DNA from: Pseudomonadota bacterium
Lineage (GTDB): Bacteria; Pseudomonadota; Alphaproteobacteria; Rhizobiales; Rhizobiaceae
Assembly: GCA_023433855.1 (NCBI GenBank)
Contig: JAEYTV010000266.1
Location: 1-11,875 of the forward strand
DNA: 11,875 nt
Direction of reading: 5' to 3'
Shown in pieces: positions 1-6,262 of the stretch. The first letter of the stretch is position 1. The number at the start of each line of letters is the position of its first letter. The notes under the pieces were generated by a model, which searched no databases, had not been told where the DNA came from, and was given only the letters and a program-made list of their open reading frames with translations. The translations under genes and the position numbers were made by a program.

Positions 1-188
1 GAATGGGGGTCACCACTGACGTCCTCAACCGGATGTTCTCAAACGACATCACGCCTCTCCGCATCGCCCGCGATTTCGGCCTCGGAATGGTCGATCGGAT
101 GCCCAGACTGAAGAAGTTCTTCATCGACGAGGCGGCGGGCATCGCGAGTGAGGGTCGTCCGAAACTGCTCTGCGGACAGGCGATCTGA
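1..188 (+). CDS. ubiH: UbiH/UbiF-type FAD-dependent ubiquinone hydroxylase, C-terminal end (partial)
   Basis: Only the last 62 or so codons are inside the window; the reading frame is open from the left edge to the TGA at 186-188. The visible part has the C-terminal pattern of UbiH/VisC monooxygenases: a LNRMFSND stretch, then an RDFGLGMVDRMPRLKKFF segment and an AAG tail. Members of this family are FAD- and NADPH-dependent aromatic hydroxylases that add a ring hydroxyl during ubiquinone synthesis at the inner membrane. The FAD-binding GxGxxG and DG motifs would lie upstream and cannot be checked. Which hydroxylation (UbiH, UbiF or UbiL type) cannot be told from the tail. The ATG at position 3 is internal, not a start. 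The gene converges on the Trm112-family gene with 4 bases between stop codons, so there is no room for a dedicated terminator. Confidence 0.8.
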   Translation, partial: MGVTTDVLNRMFSNDITPLRIARDFGLGMVDRMPRLKKFFIDEAAGIASEGRPKLLCGQAI

Positions 189-192
189 CTTC

Positions 193-381
193 CTAGTCCT
201 CCATCTTGCGGGCTTCCGAAACGAGCATGATGGGAATGCCGTCCCGGATCGGGTAGGCAAGCTGCGCCCGCTCCGAAATCAGTTCATTTGTTTCCCGGCT
301 CAGTGACAGGCGTGTTTTGGTAAGAGGGCAGACAAGCAGATCGAGGAGCTTGGGATCTACCTTGCTGAGCTTTTCGTCCAT
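193..381 (-). CDS. Trm112-family small protein (YcaR-like)
   Basis: A 62-residue protein starting [22 protein letters not shown] and containing the family signature LLxxLVCPLTKxxL, followed by a [11 protein letters not shown] segment near residues 41-51. This is the bacterial Trm112/UPF0434 (YcaR) pattern. Eukaryotic and archaeal Trm112 activates methyltransferases that modify tRNA, rRNA or release factors; the bacterial partner and role are much less clear. Only one Cys of the usual zinc set is present, so zinc binding is not expected. I chose the ATG at 379-381 because the family signature begins near it; the frame stays open further upstream but that part overlaps the LON-domain gene and looks like shadow sequence. 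The ribosome binding site TAGGA uses the stop codon of the preceding gene, with 8 bases between stop and start, so the two are translationally coupled. It is the last gene of the minus-strand group. Confidence 0.85.
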   Translation of the reverse strand: MDEKLSKVDPKLLDLLVCPLTKTRLSLSRETNELISERAQLAYPIRDGIPIMLVSEARKMED

Positions 382-389
382 CTTGCGTC

Positions 390-1067
390 CTACTGAAGGA
401 TAGTGTCGGAATCGCTCAGGCCCCGGGCCAACAGGATCTCCGTGATCGCAATCAACGTTTCGGCCCGGGTCTTGAGATCGGGGGCTTCGAGAAGGGCCTG
501 TTTCTCGGCTGGACCAAAGGGTGACATCATCGAAAGGGAGTTCACGAGCGTGCGATTGCCCGCACGCTGAACGCTGTCCCAATCAGCCTCCAGCTTGTTG
601 GCATCGAGATAGGCACGGAAGACACGCAGCAGCTCGGCCCGGTTGACGGCGCCTTCGTCATCTTCCGCCGACAGGTCGCTCATGAAGGGAGCGATCTTGA
701 AGGTCCGGTAGGGGTGACCGCCGCCCAGCTCTTCCAGAAGGCGGAAGCGACATACGCCGCTGATCGAGGTGATGTAGCGGCCATCACCGGTTTCCGCAAA
801 TGACGTAATCCGACCGATGCATCCGACGCAGGACAAGGCGGGTCTCGTACTCTCAGGTGGGTCGGTGGCCTCCTGGAGCGATGGCTGCACGATGCCGATA
901 AGCCGGTTGCCGGCCAAGGCCGTGTCGAACATCGCCAGGTAACGAGGTTCGAAGATATTCAAGGGCAGCTGCCCACCGGGCAGCAGCAAGGCTCCCGTCA
1001 GAGGGAATACCGGAACCGTCTCCGGCAGGTCCTCCCGCTTTACATATCGAGCATTCCCCACATGCAT
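390..1067 (-). CDS. Stand-alone LON substrate-binding domain protein
   Basis: 225 residues that match the N-terminal substrate-binding domain of Lon protease (PF02190 type): a [16 protein letters not shown] opening at about residues 18-33, then [15 protein letters not shown] at 34-48 and a GCIGRITSF strand in the middle. There is no AAA+ ATPase and no Ser-Lys protease domain, and the length leaves no room for them, so it is not a protease. Such free LON-N proteins are common in alphaproteobacteria, and their biochemical role is not established; binding of unfolded or specific protein substrates is an inference from the domain. A GGGAGG sequence lies about 10 bases upstream of the ATG. It sits between the thioredoxin-TPR gene (99-base gap) and the Trm112-family gene (8-base gap). 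Confidence 0.88.
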   Translation of the reverse strand: MHVGNARYVKREDLPETVPVFPLTGALLLPGGQLPLNIFEPRYLAMFDTALAGNRLIGIVQPSLQEATDPPESTRPALSCVGCIGRITSFAETGDGRYITSISGVCRFRLLEELGGGHPYRTFKIAPFMSDLSAEDDEGAVNRAELLRVFRAYLDANKLEADWDSVQRAGNRTLVNSLSMMSPFGPAEKQALLEAPDLKTRAETLIAITEILLARGLSDSDTILQ

Positions 1068-1111
1068 GGGATCGACACCTCCCAGAGCACCGCAATCGTC
1101 GTACTACGGCG

Positions 1112-1141
1112 ATAATGTGGGGTCCTGGCGGAAGAACGCAA
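1112..1141 (-). promoter_or_regulatory. Possible promoter for the LON-domain gene
   Basis: On the minus strand, TTGCGT (1136-1141) and CATTAT (1112-1117) are 18 bases apart, inside the 99-base gap between the thioredoxin-TPR gene and the LON-domain gene. Each box matches the sigma-70 consensus at four of six positions. It may be a secondary promoter within the cluster. The evidence is only sequence resemblance. Confidence 0.3.
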
Positions 1142-1166
1142 GGTCGGTCCGCCGAGAACGGCCGCG

Positions 1167-2153
1167 TTAGGAAAAGAGGATAGAAGACAACTTGCGGCGC
1201 GCGGCAATCGTAGCGGGATCCTTCGGGCCCCAGACTTCGAAGAATTGCAGGAGCTGCCGGCGGGCGCCGTCATCATCGAAGCTACGATCCTGCCGCATGA
1301 TCATCAGCAGGTGTTCGGCAGCTTCTTCCCGCCGACCCTGCACATTGAGTATCTTGGCGAGCTTCATCCGCGCCTCGTGATCATCCGGCCGAAGCGCCAA
1401 CTCATGCTCCAGGGCCGCAGGATCGCCGAGCTTGCTTGCTTCCGCGATCTGTTCAAGCTTCGTCGCGACCGCCTGGATCGCAGGATCCTTGGAGAGATCC
1501 TCCGGAAGCGATTCCAGCATCTGGCTTGCGCGCGCTGCATCACCAAGGGCAATCAGGCACTGCATCATGCCGGCGGCAGCCTTCGCGTTTTCAGGATCCG
1601 CTTGCAGCACTGCACCATAAAGCTGGGCGGCACCCTCGACATCGTCGGCTGCCAGCAGCGCCTCTGCTTCTGTCAACACCGACTCGATCTCGGCTGCCTG
1701 ATCGGCGCCGGCTGGTCCGACAATGCGATCGATGAACTGACGTACCTGGCTTTCGGGAACCGCGCCCATGAAGCCATCCACCGGACGGCCATCGGCAAAG
1801 GCGATAACCGCGGGGATGGACTGTATTCCGAGCTGTCCGGGGATCGACGGATGGTCGTCGATGTTCATCTTGACGAGCTTCACGCGTCCCTGCGCCTCGT
1901 TGACCACCTTCTCGAGCACCGGCGTTAGCTGCTTGCACGGCCCGCACCATGGGGCCCAGAAGTCCACCAGGACCGGCTGGCGGCGCGACTCATCTATGAC
2001 GTCCTTGGCAAATCCAGCCGTGGTGGTGTCCTTGATGGGAGAACCAGCCTCCGGAGCTGCCGTGGCGCCACCGAAACTCGCCGCCCCGGTCATCTGCCCG
2101 CCATATCCGCCCGTACCGAAGGAACCACCATAGGGATTGTCTGTGCCGCTCAT
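1167..2153 (-). CDS. Thioredoxin-TPR protein, CnoX/YbbN family
   Basis: A 328-residue cytosolic protein. Residues 1-40 are a Gly/Ala-rich low-complexity tail. Residues about 41-150 form a thioredoxin fold with the active site WCGPC at 69-73 and the cis-proline region SIPAVIAF. The rest, about 160-328, is alpha-helical TPR-like repeat. This layout is the CnoX (YbbN) family, holdase chaperones that guard clients under oxidative or chlorine stress and hand them to DnaK or GroEL. E. coli CnoX lacks a working CXXC pair. Here both cysteines are present, so a true oxidoreductase activity is expected, as reported for Caulobacter CnoX. The ATG has a GGGAG ribosome binding site about 7 bases upstream. 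It lies 56 bases after the ProX-like gene on the same strand and is probably co-transcribed with it. Confidence 0.9.
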   Translation of the reverse strand: MSGTDNPYGGSFGTGGYGGQMTGAASFGGATAAPEAGSPIKDTTTAGFAKDVIDESRRQPVLVDFWAPWCGPCKQLTPVLEKVVNEAQGRVKLVKMNIDDHPSIPGQLGIQSIPAVIAFADGRPVDGFMGAVPESQVRQFIDRIVGPAGADQAAEIESVLTEAEALLAADDVEGAAQLYGAVLQADPENAKAAAGMMQCLIALGDAARASQMLESLPEDLSKDPAIQAVATKLEQIAEASKLGDPAALEHELALRPDDHEARMKLAKILNVQGRREEAAEHLLMIMRQDRSFDDDGARRQLLQFFEVWGPKDPATIAARRKLSSILFS

Positions 2154-2209
2154 GAATGCTCTCCCGGAACACGTTCTGCCTTGGCCGTCTTGCCAGCAAA
2201 CATCGTATG

Positions 2210-2719
2210 TCAGTCTGTCACTTTCAAGACAAGCGGGGTATGTCCGGTTGCCTCCAGAAAGCGGATCAGATCCTCGCGGCCGATGGACGTGGTCGCGTCG
2301 TTCGACAAGGGGTGGCCGTTGATGATGTCATGCATCATCAGATCCTCGTCGAGAACGAAGGTGACGTTACCTCCCGCATCGTTGATGGCGCCAAAAACGG
2401 TGACGCTGCCAGGGATCACCCCCAGATATTCCATCAGCTTCTCAGGCTTGCCGAACGATACGCGGCTCGCCGCACCGATGACCTTGTGGACCATCTTGAG
2501 ATCGACCGTGGCGCGCTCCTCGACCGTCAGAACGAAAAAACGATCCTTCTTGTCCTTTACGAACAGGTTCTTCGTATGGCCTCCGGGAATTTCCTCACGC
2601 AGGCTCTCGGACTGCGCCACCGTGAAAACCGGGGGATGTCGGCGAGTGGAATGGCGGATATCGAGACTGTCGAGGAAGCGAAACAGATCCTCGGGGCTCT
2701 TCGGGGCAAGTTCGGTCAT
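2210..2719 (-). CDS. ProX/YbaK-type trans-acting aminoacyl-tRNA deacylase (prolyl-tRNA synthetase associated domain)
   Basis: A 169-residue single-domain protein of the YbaK/ProX editing family, related to the INS domain of prolyl-tRNA synthetase. Free-standing members hydrolyse mischarged tRNA; ProXp-ala type proteins clear Ala-tRNA(Pro). The diagnostic GGHTKNLFVKDKK segment is at residues 46-58, with the conserved lysine of the family at K50, followed by FFVLTV and a GAINDAGGNVTFVLDEDLM segment towards the end. I infer the Ala-tRNA(Pro) substrate from resemblance to ProXp-ala; Cys-tRNA(Pro) or another target cannot be excluded. I took the ATG at 2717-2719; the longer frame, to 2794, would run through the predicted promoter and adds a sequence not typical of the family. 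No strong ribosome binding site is visible, so a short leader is likely. First gene of the minus-strand cluster. Confidence 0.85.
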   Translation of the reverse strand: MTELAPKSPEDLFRFLDSLDIRHSTRRHPPVFTVAQSESLREEIPGGHTKNLFVKDKKDRFFVLTVEERATVDLKMVHKVIGAASRVSFGKPEKLMEYLGVIPGSVTVFGAINDAGGNVTFVLDEDLMMHDIINGHPLSNDATTSIGREDLIRFLEATGHTPLVLKVTD

Positions 2720-2753
2720 TGTCGTCTGGAAAAATACGTTGAGAGGAGCGGCG

Positions 2754-2781
2754 ACTATAATCGTGGAAATCCGGCTGGCAA
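2754..2781 (-). promoter_or_regulatory. Promoter for the ProX-thioredoxin cluster
   Basis: On the minus strand, TTGCCA (2776-2781) is followed after 16 bases by TATAGT (2754-2759), a good sigma-70 type match. It lies 35 bases upstream of the chosen ATG of the ProX-like gene. This fits transcription of that gene and probably the genes after it. It also supports the shorter protein start, because the longer reading frame would begin upstream of the -10 box. Confidence 0.55.
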
Positions 2782-2908
2782 GTCGGCGCCGCAACCTGCC
2801 TCATATCGACGCCAGTGACCTCTCGGCATCGGCAACAGCCGCCCAGGCCGACTTCTGGCCACCGTTTCACGCCGAAGCAAATTTCTTCGTGGCGCCGTCA
2901 TTTCCCTG

Positions 2909-2938
2909 TTGCATTTGCGAAAAGTCTGGGCCATATAG
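2909..2938 (+). promoter_or_regulatory. Possible promoter of the tRNA-Gly gene
   Basis: TTGCAT (2909-2914) and ATATAG (2933-2938) are separated by 18 bases and end about 70 bases before the tRNA. The stretch 2782-3008 holds no credible protein gene; apart from this weak promoter I see nothing in it. Confidence 0.35.
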
Positions 2939-3008
2939 CGCCCGTCGCCGGCCAGAAGCCAGCGACCCGCGGCCCCAGCGATTTCTACCCCGGGCCGAGG
3001 TTCTTTGA

Positions 3009-3083
3009 GCGGGTGTAGCTCAGGGGTAGAGCACAACCTTGCCAAGGTTGGGGTCGAGGGTTCGAATCCCTTCGCCCGCTCCA
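3009..3083 (+). tRNA. tRNA-Gly (anticodon GCC)
   Basis: A full cloverleaf can be read. The acceptor stem GCGGGTG pairs with CGCCCGC (one T-G pair). The D arm contains GTAGCTCAGGGGTAGAGC. The anticodon stem CAACC/GGTTG closes the loop TTGCCAA, with anticodon GCC at 3041-3043. The T arm is GAGGG-TTCGAATC-CCTTC. The discriminator is T and CCA is encoded at 3081-3083. It reads GGC and GGU glycine codons. A run of four T follows at once but no terminator hairpin is visible. Confidence 0.97.
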
Positions 3084-3244
3084 GTTTTCCCAATCTCTTA
3101 AGATCCGACAGGCACGCAGCATTCCAGCGTAAAGCCTGAGTGTCGACCAGGCGGTGTCGTCAATGTTCGACTGATCGCATAACAGAGCGCGGCGGCCCCG
3201 AGGGTAACGGCAGCCCACTGCCCGACTCAACAACAGCGAGGAAC
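3084..3244. other. Intergenic gap between tRNA-Gly and galM 3' end
   Basis: The tRNA and galM converge here. A short perfect hairpin GGCAG-CCCA-CTGCC lies at 3209-3222, about 25 bases past the galM stop. No T run follows on either strand, so it is at best a weak RNA 3'-end structure. I see no protein gene. Confidence 0.4.
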
Positions 3245-4267
3245 TCACTGTTTCGAGAAGACGTACTCCGTTTCCTGGCGCAGAACCTCGCCGGGGCGAA
3301 GCACCATGTTTGGGAAGTTCGGATGATTGATCGCGTCCGGCCAACCCTGGGTTTCGAGGCAAAAGCCTGCAAACGGGCCGTAGCGGCGTCCATCGAGCCC
3401 CTCCACCGGAAGGTCCTGCAGCTTGAAGCCAGCATAGAATTGCAGCCCGGGCTCGGTAGTCCGCACCTCCATGGAAACGCCGGAATAGATACTGCGAACC
3501 AATGCCACTGAACGTTTCTGCACCCGCTCCCGCGACAGGCAGAAATTATGGTCGAACAATACCTGCCTCTCTCCATCAGAGCGCTCCATCGGGCCCATCT
3601 CCCTCAGGTCGAAGGGAGTACCGGCCACCGGGACCAACCTGCCGGTCGGCACCTGCTTGTCGTCGAGTTCAAGGATGTCATCGGCAGCGATCATGATGTC
3701 ATGGCCGAGCGCGTCTTGCCGGCCATCCAGATTGAAATAGCTATGCTGGCAGATATTGGCCGGTGTCGGCTGATCCGTCGTTGTTTCATAGACGACGGAA
3801 AGCACCCCGCCCGCTCTGACTGCGTAAGTCGCGGTGACGGTGCAGTTGCCGGGATAGCCGGCGCGACCATCGGGATCCGTGATCCGGAGCGTAACACTAT
3901 CGGGCGCGTGATCGATGATCGTCCAGTTGCTGCTCGCCATTCCGTCGCTGCCGCCGTGCAGATGGGTGACGCCACGCTCGTTGCATTCCAGTTGATAGTC
4001 TCTCCCGTCGAGCGTGAAGCGCCCTGCACCAATACGGTTGGCGACCCGCCCTGGCGTCGCGCCGAAATAGGCGGAGTACACCGGGTAGTGGTCGAAAGTC
4101 TCGAAGCCGAGCACCAGCGGCGGCTGGTGTCCCTCCAACCTCAGATCTTGGATGACCGCGCCCCAGGTCATGACATTGGCCGTCAGCCCGCCGCCCGAGA
4201 TCTGCACGCGATGAACCGGCTCGCCCTTGTCGGTTCTGCCGAATAGGTTCAGACCCTGATCCGCCAT
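3245..4267 (-). CDS. galM: Aldose 1-epimerase (galactose mutarotase)
   Basis: A 340-residue cytosolic enzyme that interconverts the alpha and beta anomers of hexoses such as galactose and glucose. The fold is the galactose mutarotase beta-sandwich. All key residues of the family are visible: NRIGAGRF at 78-85, HLHGG with the catalytic-region His at 104, HSYFNLDG with the general acid His at 175, FDHNF with Asp 239, and ETQGWPDAINHPNF with the general base Glu at 305. The length is normal. I chose the ATG at 4265-4267 because GGGAGG lies 5 bases upstream on the minus strand; an in-frame TTG 18 bases further upstream has no ribosome binding site. It is downstream of metA on the same strand, but the 151-base gap with a possible terminator suggests separate transcription. 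No other sugar gene lies nearby, so the physiological sugar is unknown. Confidence 0.93.
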   Translation of the reverse strand: MADQGLNLFGRTDKGEPVHRVQISGGGLTANVMTWGAVIQDLRLEGHQPPLVLGFETFDHYPVYSAYFGATPGRVANRIGAGRFTLDGRDYQLECNERGVTHLHGGSDGMASSNWTIIDHAPDSVTLRITDPDGRAGYPGNCTVTATYAVRAGGVLSVVYETTTDQPTPANICQHSYFNLDGRQDALGHDIMIAADDILELDDKQVPTGRLVPVAGTPFDLREMGPMERSDGERQVLFDHNFCLSRERVQKRSVALVRSIYSGVSMEVRTTEPGLQFYAGFKLQDLPVEGLDGRRYGPFAGFCLETQGWPDAINHPNFPNMVLRPGEVLRQETEYVFSKQ

Positions 4268-4339
4268 GAATACCTCCCGCTCCAAAGCTTTGGCGGCAAA
4301 CTGCGTGATTTGGTGGCGGGGTGCAACGTCCCCGGACGC

Positions 4340-4358
4340 AAAAACAATCCCTGATCGT
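4340..4358 (-). terminator. Possible metA intrinsic terminator
   Basis: On the minus strand, ACGATC-AGG-GATTGT forms a 6-bp stem with one G-U pair and runs into TTTTT, about 60 bases after the metA stop. The stem is short and not GC-rich, so the call is weak. The rest of 4268-4418 holds no gene. Confidence 0.35.
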
Positions 4359-4418
4359 CGGCCCGCTTCCCGGGAGGCATTGATTCACCGCCTTCACGGG
4401 AGCGCGAAGACGCCCGAT

Positions 4419-5339
4419 CTACTCCGTCCCGATCTTGTCGAGGTCGTAATGGGTGGTTTGGTAGATCTCGTTGATCCAATTGCCAAACAGAAGATGGGCA
4501 TGGCTGCGCCACCGGTTCAGGGGCGTCAGCGTGTCGTCGTTGTGCGGGAAATAGTCGTGCGGCAGCTTGATCGGGATACCGGCATTCACGTCCCGAAAGT
4601 ACTCGTCGGCAAGAGATGTCGAATCGTACTCCACGTGGTTGAACATGTAGAGCCGCTTGCCCTTCTTCTCGTGCACGAGACAGACGCCCATTTCGTCCGA
4701 TTCCATCAGGATTTCCAGACCTGGGACCTTGTCGATATCCTCGCGGCGCACCTCAGTCCAGCGTGACACCGGCACCTGGAAATCGTCCGAAAATCCATTC
4801 AGATATACGGAGGACGGAACCAGATTGCGGTGCCTGTAGACTCCAAATGCCTTTTCCTTCAACTCATACTTCGGGACGCGATGAAAATGGTAGATGGCGG
4901 CCATCGCACCCCAGCAGACGTTCATGGTGGAGTGCACGTTTGTGGTCGTCCAATCCAGGATCTGCTGCAGTTCGCCCCAATAGGTCACGTCCTCGAACGG
5001 CAGGGTTTCAACCGGAGCACCGGTAATGATGAAACCGTCGAACTTCCGGTGCCGAACCTCTTCCCAGGTCTGATAGAAGGCAAGCAGATGGTCCTCGGAT
5101 GTGTTCTTGGCCTTGTGGTTGCCAACGCGTACCAGTGACAACTCCACCTGCAGCGGGGTAGCCCCGACGAGCCGCGCCATCTGGATCTCGGTCTTGATCT
5201 TGTTCGGCATCAGATTGAGGAGGGCGATCTGCAACGGGCGGATGTCCTGGCGCACCGCCGCGGTCTCGGTCATGACGCGGACGCCTTCGGAAACGAGAGT
5301 GCTGAAGGCGGGCAGCGTATCGGGAATCTTGATTGGCAT
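4419..5339 (-). CDS. metA: MetA homoserine O-acyltransferase, probably acetyl-CoA-using
   Basis: A 306-residue MetA (HTS family) enzyme that acylates homoserine, the committed step of methionine synthesis. The numbering lines up with E. coli MetA without gaps through the core: catalytic Cys142 in [11 protein letters not shown], and His235 and Glu237 in MFNHVEYD. Residue 111, in [16 protein letters not shown], is Glu. In characterised MetA proteins Glu at 111 goes with acetyl-CoA and Gly (as in E. coli) with succinyl-CoA. The likely product is therefore O-acetylhomoserine, despite the common name homoserine O-succinyltransferase. I chose the ATG at 5337-5339, which gives the normal [11 protein letters not shown] start; the longer frame would run into the terminator in the leader. 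Expression is probably controlled by the SAM-II riboswitch and terminator directly upstream. Confidence 0.95.
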   Translation of the reverse strand: MPIKIPDTLPAFSTLVSEGVRVMTETAAVRQDIRPLQIALLNLMPNKIKTEIQMARLVGATPLQVELSLVRVGNHKAKNTSEDHLLAFYQTWEEVRHRKFDGFIITGAPVETLPFEDVTYWGELQQILDWTTTNVHSTMNVCWGAMAAIYHFHRVPKYELKEKAFGVYRHRNLVPSSVYLNGFSDDFQVPVSRWTEVRREDIDKVPGLEILMESDEMGVCLVHEKKGKRLYMFNHVEYDSTSLADEYFRDVNAGIPIKLPHDYFPHNDDTLTPLNRWRSHAHLLFGNWINEIYQTTHYDLDKIGTE

Positions 5340-5351
5340 TTCCAAACCCAC

Positions 5352-5384
5352 AAAAAACGCCGGCAACGAAAAATCGCAGCCGGC
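5352..5384 (-). terminator. Intrinsic terminator in the metA leader (riboswitch expression platform)
   Basis: On the minus strand, GCCGGC (5379-5384) pairs with GCCGGC (5359-5364). The stem continues inwards through a U-U mismatch, a G-U pair and C-G, G-C and A-U pairs to a TTTT loop. A run of six T (5352-5357) follows one base after the stem. The structure ends 12 bases before the metA ATG. Its 5' arm segment GGCTGCGA (5374-5381) is complementary to TTGCAGCC of the SAM-II aptamer (5432-5439), which provides the competing antiterminator pairing. Confidence 0.8.
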
Positions 5385-5410
5385 CCGTGGGAAGTCATCT
5401 TCTCGCGGCC

Positions 5411-5460
5411 CTTTAGCGACTTTTTTAACGTGGCTGCAAGCCGGCCGGCCAAATCACCAC
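5411..5460 (-). promoter_or_regulatory. SAM-II riboswitch aptamer (metA leader)
   Basis: Read on the minus strand, the sequence carries the conserved blocks of the alphaproteobacterial SAM-II (metA) motif in the right order: GTGGTGATTTG, GGCTTGCAGCCACGTTAAA and AAGTCGCTAAAG. Helix P1 can be drawn as GTGGU with GCCAC, and the late GTCGC/GCTAAA block is where the pseudoknot strand and the A-rich part of the SAM pocket lie. It sits 71 bases upstream of the metA start and is followed by an intrinsic terminator. The expected behaviour is repression of metA when SAM is plentiful. The first loop contains a repeated CCGG unit (GGCCGGCCGGC), which may be longer than usual. Confidence 0.93.
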
Positions 5461-5474
5461 AAATTCATGTAACG

Positions 5475-5503
5475 CAAATAGACCTTGCTACCGCGATCGT
5501 CAA
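5475..5503 (-). promoter_or_regulatory. metA promoter
   Basis: On the minus strand, TTGACG (5498-5503) and TATTTG (5475-5480) are exactly 17 bases apart. Transcription would begin about 7 bases after the -10 box, near 5468, so the SAM-II aptamer would lie almost at the 5' end of the transcript, as expected for a leader switch. Confidence 0.65.
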
Positions 5504-5515
5504 TGGGAGGAAAGA

Positions 5516-5545
5516 TTGCCCGCGGGCAGGAGCGACCAGTAGATT
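5516..5545 (+). promoter_or_regulatory. Possible thiN-uup promoter
   Basis: TTGCCC (5516-5521) and TAGATT (5540-5545) are 18 bases apart on the plus strand, about 50 bases upstream of the thiN start. The match is moderate. It would share the divergent region with the metA promoter. I see no riboswitch between it and thiN. Confidence 0.4.
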
Positions 5546-5597
5546 ATGCCCTTCCGTATGGGCGCAAGCCTGTTTCCCTTCTTTCCCGCTTTACGCT

Positions 5598-6260
5598 ATG
5601 GGCATGCGCATGAGCATCTCGACCTTCACTATCCTCCTCGGCGGCAACGTCACGCCGACGGATCGCCTCGCCCTCGCCGTCGGCGGCAGCCGCTTCATTG
5701 CGGCCGACAGTGGCATTCGCCATGCCACGGCATTGGGGGTGACACCGGAGCTTTGGGTCGGGGATTTCGATTCCACCGAGGACGCGCTGGCGAAACAGTG
5801 GGCTCATGTGGAGCGACGCACCTATCCGCCGGCCAAACTCGAGACGGATGGAGAGATTGCCGCCGCAGAAGCGATCGCACGCGGTGCAGAGCGGCTTGTC
5901 TTTGTGGGCGCCCTCGGTGGCGAACGTAGCGATCACGCCCTTCAACATGTCCTTCATGCGATGAGCCTCGCGGAACGGGGATTCGACATGCTGCTCACCT
6001 CGGGAGAAGAAGAGGCGGTCCCACTTTTGCCGGGAGAACGGACATTGGATCTGCCTGGGGGTTCGCTGTTTTCCATTATCGGTCTTTCCGCACTCGACGG
6101 TCTTGATATCGTTGGCGCGCGTTATCCGCTCACCAACTTCTCGCTGCCTTTCGGTTCGTCACGCACTGTTTCCAACGTTGCGGAGGGGCCGTTGGACTTC
6201 CATCTAAGAAGCGGCAGGGCGATGATCCTTGCGCGCCCCTATGACATGACAGGAGCCTGA
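5598..6260 (+). CDS. thiN: Thiamine pyrophosphokinase (thiamine diphosphokinase)
   Basis: About 220 residues. The enzyme transfers pyrophosphate from ATP to thiamine, giving the cofactor TPP, and lets the cell use imported thiamine. Family motifs in order, counted from the first ATG: FTILLGG at 10-16, AADSG at 35-39, the acidic metal site VGDFDS at 54-59, KLETDGE at 80-86 and GGERSDH at 107-113. These correspond to the GDFDS, TDxE and GxRxDH motifs of the family. The C-terminal half is the beta-sandwich thiamine-binding domain, with the FSLPFGSSRTVSN stretch. The exact start is unsure: ATG codons lie at 5598, 5604 and 5610, none with a clear ribosome binding site, and the family core begins just after the third. 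Divergent from metA and closely followed by uup. Confidence 0.9.
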   Translation: MGMRMSISTFTILLGGNVTPTDRLALAVGGSRFIAADSGIRHATALGVTPELWVGDFDSTEDALAKQWAHVERRTYPPAKLETDGEIAAAEAIARGAERLVFVGALGGERSDHALQHVLHAMSLAERGFDMLLTSGEEEAVPLLPGERTLDLPGGSLFSIIGLSALDGLDIVGARYPLTNFSLPFGSSRTVSNVAEGPLDFHLRSGRAMILARPYDMTGA

Positions 6261-6262
6261 CT

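Noticed and set aside
1245..1928. Long plus-strand open frame (227 codons) antisense to the thioredoxin-TPR gene
   Set aside because: It overlaps a gene with clear family motifs, resembles no known family and is explained by high-GC shadow coding.
2181..3008. Plus-strand open frame of 275 codons over the ProX-like gene and the gap after it
   Set aside because: Shadow of the minus-strand gene; the product is low-complexity Arg/Ser/Ala-rich with no recognisable domain.
2755..3362. Two minus-strand open frames crossing the tRNA (2755-3093 and 2985-3362), with ERAKGFEPSTPTL and RRDSNPRPQPWQG wording
   Set aside because: These phrases are the well-known artefact of translating the antisense strand of a tRNA gene. 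The tRNA is certain and neither frame has codon use or a ribosome binding site that supports it.
3548..4246. Plus-strand open frame of 232 codons antisense to galM
   Set aside because: galM has all catalytic residues on the other strand; the antisense product matches nothing I recognise.
4268..4285. TTG start for galM, adding 6 residues
   Set aside because: The internal ATG has GGGAGG at ideal spacing, and that site is itself inside the would-be extension.
5430..5597. N-terminal extension of thiN by 56 codons
   Set aside because: It would cover the metA leader and promoter on the other strand, and the family homology begins only after the ATG cluster at 5598-5612.
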